This document shows positions 40,281 through 47,566 of a DNA stretch of 64,000 nucleotides, one piece after another (the first letter of the stretch is position 1; the number at the start of each line of letters is the position of its first letter). The stretch comes from Dactylosporangium aurantiacum (lineage in GTDB: Bacteria; Actinomycetota; Actinomycetes; Mycobacteriales; Micromonosporaceae). The translations under genes were made by a program, and so were the position numbers. Below the pieces are notes generated by a model, which saw nothing but the letters and a program-made list of their open reading frames with translations, was not told the DNA's origin and ran no database searches. The stretch covers positions 30,681 to 94,680 of the forward strand of contig NZ_JNYJ01000032.1 in the NCBI RefSeq assembly GCF_000716715.1. The letters are read 5' to 3'.

Positions 40281-41675
40281 GTGACGCTGTTGCACCCCGA
40301 TGCCAGGTTGATCGACGCCGCGACCGGCGCCGAGCTCAGTGGCGTGCCGCTCCGCGACGCCGTCCACGCCGCCGTCGCCGGCTACGCCGAGCTCACCCCC
40401 GGCGTGCTGTTCCTCAGGACACCGACCACCGTCGAGGCGATCGTCCGCTACATCGGCGCCTTCGAGGCGGGACGCCCCTTGGCGCTGCTCGACCCGGGGC
40501 TGCCCGCCGAGACCCTCGCCGACTTCGTGGAGCGCTTCGAGCCCGCCGCCGTCTGCGGCCCGCTCCCGTCGGACGTGCACAAGGGGTACACGCGCCGCAA
40601 CGACGAACTGTGGGAGCGTGACACGCCGTCGGCGACCGTCGCGCACCCCGACCTCGCCACGCTGCTCGCGACGTCCGGCTCCACCGGCAACCCGAAGCTC
40701 GTCCGGCTCTCGCGCGGCGCGATCCTGGCCAACACCACCTCGATCATCGAGGCGCTCGGCATCACCGGCGCCGACGTCGCGGTCAGCAGCCTGCCGTTCT
40801 ACTACAGCTTCGGCATGTCGGTGCTCAACACGCACCTCGCCGCCGGCGCGACCGTCGTCGTGGAGTCCGAGGGCCTGGTCGCCCGGTCGTTCTGGCCGGC
40901 GATCACGAAGCACGAGGTGACCTCGCTCGCGCTGGTGCCGTCGCAGTACGAGATGCTGCGCCGCCTGCGCTTCGACCCCCGGCGCTACCCGAGCCTGCGC
41001 ACCCTGACCCAGGCCGGCGGCCGGCTGCGGGCCGAGCTCGTCCAGGACTTCCACGAGCGCATGGCAACCGTCGGCGGGCGGCTGTTCGTCATGTACGGCC
41101 AGACCGAGGCCGCTCCGCGGCTCACCACCCTGCCCGCCGACCGGCTCGCGGAGAAGCTCGGCTCGGTCGGGCCCGCGGTGCCCGGCGGCCGGCTCACCGT
41201 GCGGCTCGAGGACGGCACCGAGACCACCGCGCCCGGCGTCGTCGGCGAGGTGCTCTACCGCGGCCCCAACGTGATGATGGGCTACGCGGAGACCGCCGCC
41301 GACCTCGCCCGCGGCGACGAGCAGGGCGGGCTGCTGGAGACCGGCGACCTGGGCCACCTCGACGAGGAGGGCTACCTCTTCATCGACGGCCGGCTCAAGC
41401 GCTTCGGCAAGGTGTTCGGCGTCCGGCTCAACCTCGACGACATCGAGCAGCTGGCCGCCGCGACGGGCCCGGGCGCGGTCGCCGCCGTCGCCGGCGACGA
41501 CAAGGTCATCGTCTTCGTCGAGGGCGCCACCGCCGAGGACCTCGCACCGCGGGTCAACGAGCTCGCCGACCGGCTGAAACTGCACTGGTCGGGCTTCGAG
41601 ATGCGCGGCGTCCCCGCCCTGCCGCTGCTGAGCAACGGCAAGGTCGACTACCGAGCGTTGGAGTCCGCACGATGA
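40281..41675 (+). CDS. AMP-dependent acyl/aryl ligase
   Basis: A 464-residue adenylate-forming enzyme. The P-loop is TSGSTGNPKLVRLSRGAI, the A5-type motif is MYGQTEAAPR, and the hinge and C-terminal signatures are ETGDLGHLDEEGYLFIDGRLKRF and LLSNGKVDYRAL with the catalytic Lys. GTG 40281 follows a strong GGAGGTGA site. The enzyme should activate a carboxylic acid as acyl-AMP and load it onto CoA or the carrier protein. Its stop overlaps the luxE-like start (ATGA). A 157-bp gap with an AT-rich ATTTTTTTGGG stretch (about 40207-40220) separates it from the ketoreductase, possibly a second promoter. Confidence 0.9.
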   Translation: MTLLHPDARLIDAATGAELSGVPLRDAVHAAVAGYAELTPGVLFLRTPTTVEAIVRYIGAFEAGRPLALLDPGLPAETLADFVERFEPAAVCGPLPSDVHKGYTRRNDELWERDTPSATVAHPDLATLLATSGSTGNPKLVRLSRGAILANTTSIIEALGITGADVAVSSLPFYYSFGMSVLNTHLAAGATVVVESEGLVARSFWPAITKHEVTSLALVPSQYEMLRRLRFDPRRYPSLRTLTQAGGRLRAELVQDFHERMATVGGRLFVMYGQTEAAPRLTTLPADRLAEKLGSVGPAVPGGRLTVRLEDGTETTAPGVVGEVLYRGPNVMMGYAETAADLARGDEQGGLLETGDLGHLDEEGYLFIDGRLKRFGKVFGVRLNLDDIEQLAAATGPGAVAAVAGDDKVIVFVEGATAEDLAPRVNELADRLKLHWSGFEMRGVPALPLLSNGKVDYRALESAR

Positions 41676-42718
41676 GCGTGTTCACCCTGCCGCAGCCGGA
41701 CCGCGAGGCGCAGCTGCTGCCCCGCCTGGTCGAGCTGACCGAGCAGCACCGGGCGCGGAGCGCGGCGTACGCCAACATCCTCGCCGCCACCGGGCACGAC
41801 CCCGGCCGCTCCTACGAGCGGATCAGCGACCTGCCCTGGCTGCCGGTCCGCCTGTTCAAGACCCACCAGCTCAAGAGCATCCCCGACGACGAGGTCTTCA
41901 AGGTCCTGACCTCCAGCGGCACCACCGGCGACGTCAGCCGCATCTACCTCGACAAGGCGGCCGCGGCGGCGCAGACCAGGATGCTCGGCCAGACCCTGCA
42001 GGCCGTCCTCGGCCCGAAGCGGCTGCCGATGCTGATCGTCGACACCACCGCGATCATCAAGAACCGCCGCTCGTTCAGCGCCCGCGGCGCCGGCGTCCTC
42101 GGCATGATCACGTTCGGCCGCGACCACGTCTGGGCCCTCGACGAGGACAGCAAGCCCGACCTCGAGGCCGTGCGCGGCTTCCTCGCCAAGCACGGCGACA
42201 AGCCGTTCCTGGTCTTCGGCTTCACGTTCATGGTGTGGCTCTACCTGTACGAGCTGGCCCGCGACAACGATCTCGACCTGAGCAACGGGATCCTGGTCCA
42301 CTCCGGCGGTTGGAAGAAGCTGGTCGACCAGCAGGTGGACAACGCCGAGTTCCGCCGCGCGTTCCAGGCCGACACCGGGCTGACCCGCATCCACAACTTC
42401 TACGGCATGGTCGAGCAGATCGGCGTCGTGTACCTCGAAGGCCCCGACGGCAACTCGCTGTACTGCCCCGACTTCGCCGACGTCGTGATCCGCGACCCGG
42501 AGACGTGGGAGCCGCTGCCGCCGGGCAGGCCGGGGCTCGTCGAGGTGATCAGCACGCTGCCGGAGTCGTACCCCGGCCACCTGCTGCTGACCGAGGACAT
42601 GGGCGTCATCAACGGCATCGACGACGGCGCCTGGCCCGGCAAGCGCTTCTCCATCCTGGGCCGGCTGCCCCGCGCGGAGGCCCGGGGCTGCAGCGACACG
42701 TTTGTGAGTGCGTCATGA
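41672..42718 (+). CDS. LuxE-like acyl-protein synthetase
   Basis: A 348-residue member of the LuxE/PaaK superfamily. Visible are LPVRLFKTHQLKSIP, the nucleotide-binding TSSGTTGDVSRIYLDK, HSGGWKKL, and YGMVEQIG. The C-terminal segment GRLPRAEARGCSDTF holds Cys340, at the position where bacterial luciferase-system LuxE carries its acyl-accepting cysteine. LuxE activates a fatty acid and passes the acyl group to LuxC. It overlaps its neighbours by 4 bases on both sides, so it is made together with the ligase and LuxC. No luciferase genes are present. Confidence 0.92.
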   Translation: MSVFTLPQPDREAQLLPRLVELTEQHRARSAAYANILAATGHDPGRSYERISDLPWLPVRLFKTHQLKSIPDDEVFKVLTSSGTTGDVSRIYLDKAAAAAQTRMLGQTLQAVLGPKRLPMLIVDTTAIIKNRRSFSARGAGVLGMITFGRDHVWALDEDSKPDLEAVRGFLAKHGDKPFLVFGFTFMVWLYLYELARDNDLDLSNGILVHSGGWKKLVDQQVDNAEFRRAFQADTGLTRIHNFYGMVEQIGVVYLEGPDGNSLYCPDFADVVIRDPETWEPLPPGRPGLVEVISTLPESYPGHLLLTEDMGVINGIDDGAWPGKRFSILGRLPRAEARGCSDTFVSAS

Positions 42719-43941
42719 AAAGCGTCTTCCCGGTCGCCGCCGATCTCGGCGTCGAGCGGCTCCTGGCCGAGATCACCGACGAGCCGGCCGACGGCCGGCT
42801 CACCGTCGGCGACGAACGGGTCCGCGAGTTCCTGATCGCGTTCTCCCGGCGGCTGCTCAAGCCCGACCTGGCCCGCCGGCACCCGGAGCTCGGCTCGCTC
42901 GGCTTCTTCCTGCGCAAGGGCGAGCTGGCCCGGGCCGTCGAACGCCTCGGCGACGGCGTCGCCGGCCAGCGCCGCGCGCCGCGGGGCCTCGTCCTGCACT
43001 TCCCGCCGGCGAACGTCGATACGATCTTCGTCTACTCGTGGGCGCTGTCCGCGCTCGCCGGCAACCACAACATCGTGCGGGTCTCGGCCCGGGCGGCCGG
43101 CGCCGCGCAGACCGTCCTCGAGGCGCTCAACGACGTGCTCGCCGACGCCCACCCGGCCATCGCGCAGACCCAGCGCATGGTCACGTACGACCGCGACGAC
43201 GCGATCACCGGCGCGCTGATCGGCGCCTGCGACCTGCGCGTGCTGTGGGGCGGCGACCAGTCCGTCAACGAGCTGCGCAAACACCCGATCCGGCCGCTGG
43301 CGCGGGACCTCGCGTTCCCCGACCGTTCCTCGTTCGCCGCGATCTCCGTCGCCGGCTGGCAGGCGTCCACGCCGGAGCAGCGGCGGGCGGCGGCCGACGG
43401 GTTCGCCAACGACCTGTACTGGTTCGACCAGGCCGCCTGCTCCTCGCCCCGCGACCTGTTCTGGATCGGCTCCGGCGACGCGGTGGCGGCCGCCCGGGCC
43501 GAGTTCGACGAGCTGCTCGCCGAGGTCGTCGCCCGCCGCGGCTGGGGCGTCGACCCGGCCATGGCCGTCGAGAAGTACGTCGCGACCTACGGCCTCGCCG
43601 CGACCGGCGCCGCCACCCAGGTCACGTTCAACGGCAACGCCGTCGCCAACGTGTCCCTCGCCGGCCTCGACGACGTGCAGCGGCACTGGCTCGGCGCCGG
43701 CACCATCTGTCACGTCACCATCGGCTCCCTCGCCGAGCTCGCCCCGGCGATCCAGCGCAAGGACCAGACGCTCAGCCAGTACGGCTTCACCATGTCGGAG
43801 CTCGACGACTTCGTCACCACCCTGGCCGGCCGCGGCATCGACCGGATCGTGCCGTTCGGTCAGGCGTTGACCTTCGCGGGTACCTGGGACGGGTTCAACC
43901 TGCTCCACGAGTTCACGCGCATCATCACGATCCAGGCCTGA
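42715..43941 (+). CDS. LuxC-like acyl-CoA/acyl-protein reductase
   Basis: A 408-residue fatty acid reductase of the LuxC family, which reduces an enzyme-bound thioester to an aldehyde with NADPH. Characteristic segments are HFPPANVDTIFVYSWALSALAGNHNIVRVS (nucleotide domain; key part FVYSWALSALAGN), LWGGDQSVNELR, and the catalytic Cys242 in FDQAACSSPRDLFWIG. It is shorter than luciferase-linked LuxC (about 480). ATG 42715 overlaps the luxE-like stop. Together with LuxE it should produce an aldehyde from the activated acid; the aldehyde's use is unknown here because luxAB are missing. Confidence 0.92.
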   Translation: MKSVFPVAADLGVERLLAEITDEPADGRLTVGDERVREFLIAFSRRLLKPDLARRHPELGSLGFFLRKGELARAVERLGDGVAGQRRAPRGLVLHFPPANVDTIFVYSWALSALAGNHNIVRVSARAAGAAQTVLEALNDVLADAHPAIAQTQRMVTYDRDDAITGALIGACDLRVLWGGDQSVNELRKHPIRPLARDLAFPDRSSFAAISVAGWQASTPEQRRAAADGFANDLYWFDQAACSSPRDLFWIGSGDAVAAARAEFDELLAEVVARRGWGVDPAMAVEKYVATYGLAATGAATQVTFNGNAVANVSLAGLDDVQRHWLGAGTICHVTIGSLAELAPAIQRKDQTLSQYGFTMSELDDFVTTLAGRGIDRIVPFGQALTFAGTWDGFNLLHEFTRIITIQA

Positions 43942-43985
43942 CGGAGTACTCTCGCCGTACACGTTTCTGTGAGGAGCTCCACAAC

Positions 43986-44969
43986 GTGTCATTGTCCGTC
44001 GTCGTTCCGTGCTATCGCTCCGCGCGTATCCTTCCGACGCTGGTGGAGCGGCTCAACGGCGTGCTGCCCGGCATCACCCCCGACCACGAGGTGATCCTGG
44101 TCGTCGACAGCACCGACAACACCTGGGACGTCGCCAGCCAGCTCGCCGGCAAGTACGAGCACGTCCAGGCCATCCGCATGGCCCGCAACTACGGGCAGCA
44201 CAACGCCCTCATCGCCGGCATCCGCGCCGCCTCGTTCGAGCGCATCATCACCATGGACGACGACCTCCAGCACCCGCCGGAGGAGCTGCCCAAGCTCGTC
44301 GACGCGCTCACCGACGACCTCGACGTCGTCTACGCGGTCTCCGAGCAGGAAGAGCACGGCGTCTTCCGCAACATCACCTCCTGGGGCGCGAAGACCCTCG
44401 TCATGGGCCGCACGATGGGCATCCCCAACGCCGACGTGCTCGGCGCGCTGCGCATCTTCCGCACCTTCCTGCGCGCCGGCTTCGACCAGGTCAGCGGCCC
44501 CCACGTGTCCGTCGACATCGTCCTGTCCTGGACCACGACCCGCGTCGGCTCCACGACGGTCCGCATGGACCAGCGCACCGAGGGCCGGTCAGGGTTCACG
44601 TTCCGGTCGCTGATGAAGCACGCCGTGAACATGATCCTCGGGTACTCGACGAAGCCGCTGCGCCTGGTCACGTACCTGGGGTTCCTGATCGGCATCTGCG
44701 GTCTCGTGCTGACGATCCGCCTCATCTACCTGTACTTCAGCGGCGACACGACAGTGGCCGGCTTCACGACGGTCGCGTCGCTGGTGACGGTGTTCTCGTC
44801 GGCGCAGCTGATCGGGATCGGGGTGCTGGGGGAGTACCTGGGCCGGGTCCACGCGCACGGTATGGGCCGGCCCACGTACGTGATCCGCGAACACGTGAAC
44901 GGCAACGACCGGGTCGGGGCGGACCGGGTCGGGGCCGACCGGGTCGGGGCCGACCGGGTCCAGGGCTGA
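43986..44969 (+). CDS. GtrB-like family 2 glycosyltransferase
   Basis: A 327-residue membrane glycosyltransferase of the polyprenyl-phosphate sugar transferase type. The GT-A domain shows SVVVPCYRS, the metal site MDDDLQHP (Asp91-Asp93) and FDQVSGPHVSVDIVLSW. Two C-terminal membrane helices (LVTYLGFLIGICGLVLTIRLIYLYF and the VASLVTVFSSAQLIGIGVLGEYLGR segment; key parts only) give the GtrB/ArnC layout. It likely transfers a nucleotide sugar to undecaprenyl phosphate for flipping by GtrA. The last residues repeat RVGAD three times. GTG 43986 has GAGGAG upstream. It follows luxC by 44 bp and ends the plus-strand operon. Confidence 0.9.
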   Translation: MSLSVVVPCYRSARILPTLVERLNGVLPGITPDHEVILVVDSTDNTWDVASQLAGKYEHVQAIRMARNYGQHNALIAGIRAASFERIITMDDDLQHPPEELPKLVDALTDDLDVVYAVSEQEEHGVFRNITSWGAKTLVMGRTMGIPNADVLGALRIFRTFLRAGFDQVSGPHVSVDIVLSWTTTRVGSTTVRMDQRTEGRSGFTFRSLMKHAVNMILGYSTKPLRLVTYLGFLIGICGLVLTIRLIYLYFSGDTTVAGFTTVASLVTVFSSAQLIGIGVLGEYLGRVHAHGMGRPTYVIREHVNGNDRVGADRVGADRVGADRVQG

Positions 44970-45017
44970 CCGAGGTTCGGGACTGACCGAGGTTCGGGAC
45001 TGACCGAGGTTCGGGAC
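44967..45017. repeat. 17-bp tandem repeat, 3 copies
   Basis: Three exact copies of TGACCGAGGTTCGGGAC occur at 44967-44983, 44984-45000 and 45001-45017, with a fourth partial copy after. The first copy contains the stop codon of the GT2 gene, so the array begins at the very end of the coding region. Confidence 0.92.
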
Positions 45018-45049
45018 TGACCGAATCCGGGCTAGCTTCAGGCAGGGCT

Positions 45050-45176
45050 GCGATCGCGGTTGCCGTCCACCAAACGGCGATCGTGGTTGCCGCCCACCAA
45101 AACGGCGATCACGGTTGCCGGCTGCCAACGTGTGATCGCGGTTGCCGGCCGCCGAACAGCGATCTCGGTTGGTGAC
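45050..45176. repeat. Diverged 27-28-bp repeats, about 5 copies
   Basis: Units start at 45050, 45077, 45105, 45132 and 45159. They share GCGATCnCGGTTGCCG, then a variable part ending CCnAACG. The last unit is partial. The divergence between units suggests an older array than the 17-bp repeats on either side. No coding potential is seen. Confidence 0.8.
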
Positions 45177-45236
45177 GGCGATTTCAGGTGCCCAACCGGC
45201 AGGCCAGCGGTGAATCTTCCGGAACTGCGGTCGGTC

Positions 45237-45338
45237 GACCGGGGTGGCCAGGCGACCGGGGTGGCCAGGCGACCGGGGTGGCCAGGCGACCGGGGTGGCC
45301 AGGCGACCGGGGTGGCCAGGCGACAGGGGTGGCCAGGC
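45237..45338. repeat. 17-bp tandem repeat, 6 copies
   Basis: Six copies of GACCGGGGTGGCCAGGC run without gaps from 45237 to 45338; five are identical and the last has GACA instead of GACC. Because 17 is not a multiple of three, the array cycles through all frames and cannot encode a regular peptide repeat. Confidence 0.95.
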
Positions 45339-45388
45339 GCGGGACACGGCAGCGACCGCGCGGGCGATGGGCCTGGACAGCGTGTCCG

Positions 45389-45438
45389 GACAGTCGTGGG
45401 CCCGAGCAGCACAGACAGTCGTGGGCCCGAGCAGCACA
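45389..45438. repeat. 25-bp tandem repeat, 2 copies
   Basis: Two identical 25-bp units beginning GACAGTCGTGGGCCCGAGCA occupy 45389-45413 and 45414-45438. Each contains the palindrome GGGCCC. Confidence 0.9.
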
Positions 45439-45447
45439 TAAGACCAT

Positions 45448-45554
45448 GCGGCGTAGGCGTGCGGCGCGGTCGTGCGGTGTGGGCCGTGGGCCGGAGCCGA
45501 GCAGTGTGGGCGGCGTAGGCGTGCGGCGCGGTCGTGGGCCGGAGCCGAGCAGTG
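45448..45554. repeat. Interleaved direct repeats (27 bp and 22 bp)
   Basis: A 27-bp sequence beginning GCGGCGTAGGCGTGCGGCGC occurs at 45448-45474 and 45510-45536. A 22-bp sequence beginning CGTGGGCCGGAGCCGAGCAG occurs at 45485-45506 and 45533-45554. The arrangement looks like a duplicated segment with a later internal deletion. Confidence 0.85.
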
Positions 45555-45673
45555 CGGGCGGCATGGCCGCGAACATCACGCTCGACCGTGATCAGACGCC
45601 GACTCCCGCCCCGGACAGCGATCTCCGACCGCCCAGCCGCCCCGGACAGCGATCTCCGACCGCCCAGCCGGCC

Positions 45674-45790
45674 AGGCAGCGATCCCGGCCAGGCAGCGGT
45701 CCCGGCCAGGCAGCGGTCCCGGCCAGGCAGCGGTCCCGGCCAGGCAGCGGTCCCGGCCAGGCAGCGGTCCCGGCCAGGCGCGATCCCGGC
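45674..45790. repeat. 17-bp tandem repeat, 6 copies plus degenerate seventh
   Basis: Six copies of AGGCAGCGGTCCCGGCC (the first with GAT for GGT) run from 45674 to 45775, followed by a shortened seventh. Just upstream, two copies of ACAGCGATCTCCGACCGCCC occur (about 45615-45670). After the array about 110 bases without recognisable features lead to the end of the GtrA-type gene. Confidence 0.95.
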
Positions 45791-45902
45791 TACAAACGGC
45801 GGTCGCCAGCCGCCAGGAGCGACCTCGTGCCGCTGGCCGTGACCAAGTACCGGATCTGGCCGTCAGGAACAGCCGGGTCCGGCCGCCGGACAAGAGCGAA
45901 AC

Positions 45903-46385
45903 TCAGCGCCGGAAGGCCCACAGCTTGCTGAGCTGGTAGTTGATCACGGGGGCGACCACGATCAGGATCGCCTGGGCGATCAGGACCGGCACGTGGAACA
46001 CCTCGACCAGCAGCGGCAGCCCGAGCAGCGTGAACGCGAGCGCCCACAGGCAGATCACGTAGAACTTCAGGAACCCGGCGATGATCGGGCCCTTCGACTG
46101 GAAGACGAAGTGGCGCTGCAGCGGGTACGTGACCACGGCGCAGAAGAAGTTCGCGATGATCGTGGGGATGAGGTAGTGCAGGTGGTCGCGGGTGAGCAGG
46201 TACACGGCGGCGAAGAAGCCGTAGTAGGAGACCGCGGACACGCCGCCGACGGCGAGATACCGCACGCGCCGGTCGTTGTACAGCATGACCACGGTGCGCA
46301 CCGGCCACGACCGGGACGGTCCGGCAGCCGAAGCGGCCGCAGGAGAATCGGCCGCAGGAGAAGCGGCGTCCATGGTCTCCGTCAT
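45903..46385 (-). CDS. GtrA family membrane protein (flippase-like)
   Basis: A 160-residue protein with four predicted membrane helices and the GtrA pattern: VRYLAVGGVSAVSYYGFFAAVYLL, then the loop into the second helix, TYPLQRHFVFQSK, and the final NYQLSKLWAFRR. GtrA proteins are thought to flip undecaprenyl-phosphate-linked sugars to the outside. ATG 46385 overlaps the stop of the WecE-like aminotransferase gene (ATGA). Its likely partners are the GtrB-like transferase just across the repeat region and the large GT-C-like protein upstream in this operon. Confidence 0.92.
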   Translation of the reverse strand: MTETMDAASPAADSPAAASAAGPSRSWPVRTVVMLYNDRRVRYLAVGGVSAVSYYGFFAAVYLLTRDHLHYLIPTIIANFFCAVVTYPLQRHFVFQSKGPIIAGFLKFYVICLWALAFTLLGLPLLVEVFHVPVLIAQAILIVVAPVINYQLSKLWAFRR

Positions 46386-47539
46386 CCGCGGGGCTGGAAG
46401 GACTCGACGGCGCTGATGACCAGGTCGATGTCGGCTTCGGTCATGCCGCCGTAGAGGGGCAGGCGCAGCAGCCGGTCGGCGACGTCCTCGGTGACCGGGC
46501 ACCCGTCGGGACCGGTGCGGCCGAACTTGACGCCGGCGGGCGCGACGTGCAGCGGCTGGTAGTGGAATGTGCCGAGGACGCCGTGGCCGAGGAGGTGCTT
46601 GAGCATGCCCTGCCGGCTGTCGAGGTCGGGCAGGAGCAGGTAGTAGAGGTGCGCGGGGTGCTCCCGGTCGTCGGGGACCGTGGGCTGGGCGACCTCGTGC
46701 TCGACGGCCCAGGTGGCGAGGCGCTGGTGGTAGCTGTCCCAGATGTGCATCCGGCGGCGCTGGATGTCGGTGAAGTGCTCCAGCTGCGCGGTGAGGAACG
46801 CGGCGAGCAGGTCCGAGGGCAGGTAGGACGAGCCGATGTCGATCCAGCGGTACTTGTCGACCATGCCGCGGAAGAACTGGCCGCGGTTGGTGCCCTTCTC
46901 GCGGATGATCTCGGCGCGCTCGAAGTACGTGTCGTCGTTGAAGATGAGGGCGCCGCCCTCGCCGCACTGGACGTTCTTCGTCTCGTGGAAGCTCTGGGTG
47001 GCCATCGCGCCGATGGAGCCGAGCTTGCGGCCGCGGTAGGTGCCGCCGATGCCGTGCGCGTTGTCCTCGATGACGACGAGGTCGTGCTTGCGGGCGATCG
47101 CCTCGATCGCGTCCATCTCGACGGCGACGCCGGCGTAGTGCACGACCACGATCGCCTTGGTGCGGGGGGTGACGGCGGCCTCGACCTGGCGCTCGTCGAG
47201 GTTGAGCGTGTCGGGGCGGCAGTCGACGAAGACTGGCACGGCGCCGCGCAGGGCATAGGCGTTGGCCGTCGAGCAGAAGGTGAACGACGGGACGATGACC
47301 TCGTCGCCGGGCTCGAGGTCGAGCAGCAGCGCGGTCATGTCCAGCGCGTGCGTGCACGACGTGGTGAGCAGCGAGTGCTGCGCCCCCAGGATCTCGGTGA
47401 GCAGGGCGCTCGCGCGCTTGGTGAACGGCCCGTCCCCGGTGAGCGGTCCACTCGTCATCGCCTGCTGCATATAGCCGGTCTCGTCGCCGGTCAGATAGGC
47501 CCTGTTGAATGGAACTGCAAGCTGGTTCGTGGGGGTCAC
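46382..47539 (-). CDS. DegT/DnrJ/EryC1/StrS aminotransferase, WecE-like
   Basis: A 385-residue PLP-dependent sugar aminotransferase. The N-terminal VPFNRAYLTGDETGYM, the TTSCTHALDMTALLLDLEPGDEVI region and SFHETKNVQCGEGGALIFND, with PLP Lys188, closely follow the WecE/RffA pattern. WecE makes dTDP-4-amino-4,6-dideoxygalactose from the 4-keto sugar for surface glycans. GTG 47539 is the first start before the conserved N-terminus. It lies 27 bp after the large membrane protein gene and overlaps the gtrA-like gene. The nearby PseH-like acetyltransferase could N-acylate its product. Confidence 0.93.
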   Translation of the reverse strand: MTPTNQLAVPFNRAYLTGDETGYMQQAMTSGPLTGDGPFTKRASALLTEILGAQHSLLTTSCTHALDMTALLLDLEPGDEVIVPSFTFCSTANAYALRGAVPVFVDCRPDTLNLDERQVEAAVTPRTKAIVVVHYAGVAVEMDAIEAIARKHDLVVIEDNAHGIGGTYRGRKLGSIGAMATQSFHETKNVQCGEGGALIFNDDTYFERAEIIREKGTNRGQFFRGMVDKYRWIDIGSSYLPSDLLAAFLTAQLEHFTDIQRRRMHIWDSYHQRLATWAVEHEVAQPTVPDDREHPAHLYYLLLPDLDSRQGMLKHLLGHGVLGTFHYQPLHVAPAGVKFGRTGPDGCPVTEDVADRLLRLPLYGGMTEADIDLVISAVESFQPRG

Positions 47540-47566
47540 TGCTGGAGCCTACCTAACGGTGTGCGG

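Noticed and set aside
41672..43941. Bacterial bioluminescence operon
   Set aside because: LuxC and LuxE relatives are clear, but luxA, luxB and the LuxD thioesterase are absent from the window.
44967..45790. Repeat-rich gap as a CRISPR array
   Set aside because: Units are directly adjacent without unique spacers, and no cas genes are present.
45448..45842. Plus-strand open frames with Arg/Pro/Ala repeats across the minisatellites
   Set aside because: The 17-bp period cycles through all frames, so the open frames are a by-product of GC-rich repeats, with no start signal or similarity.
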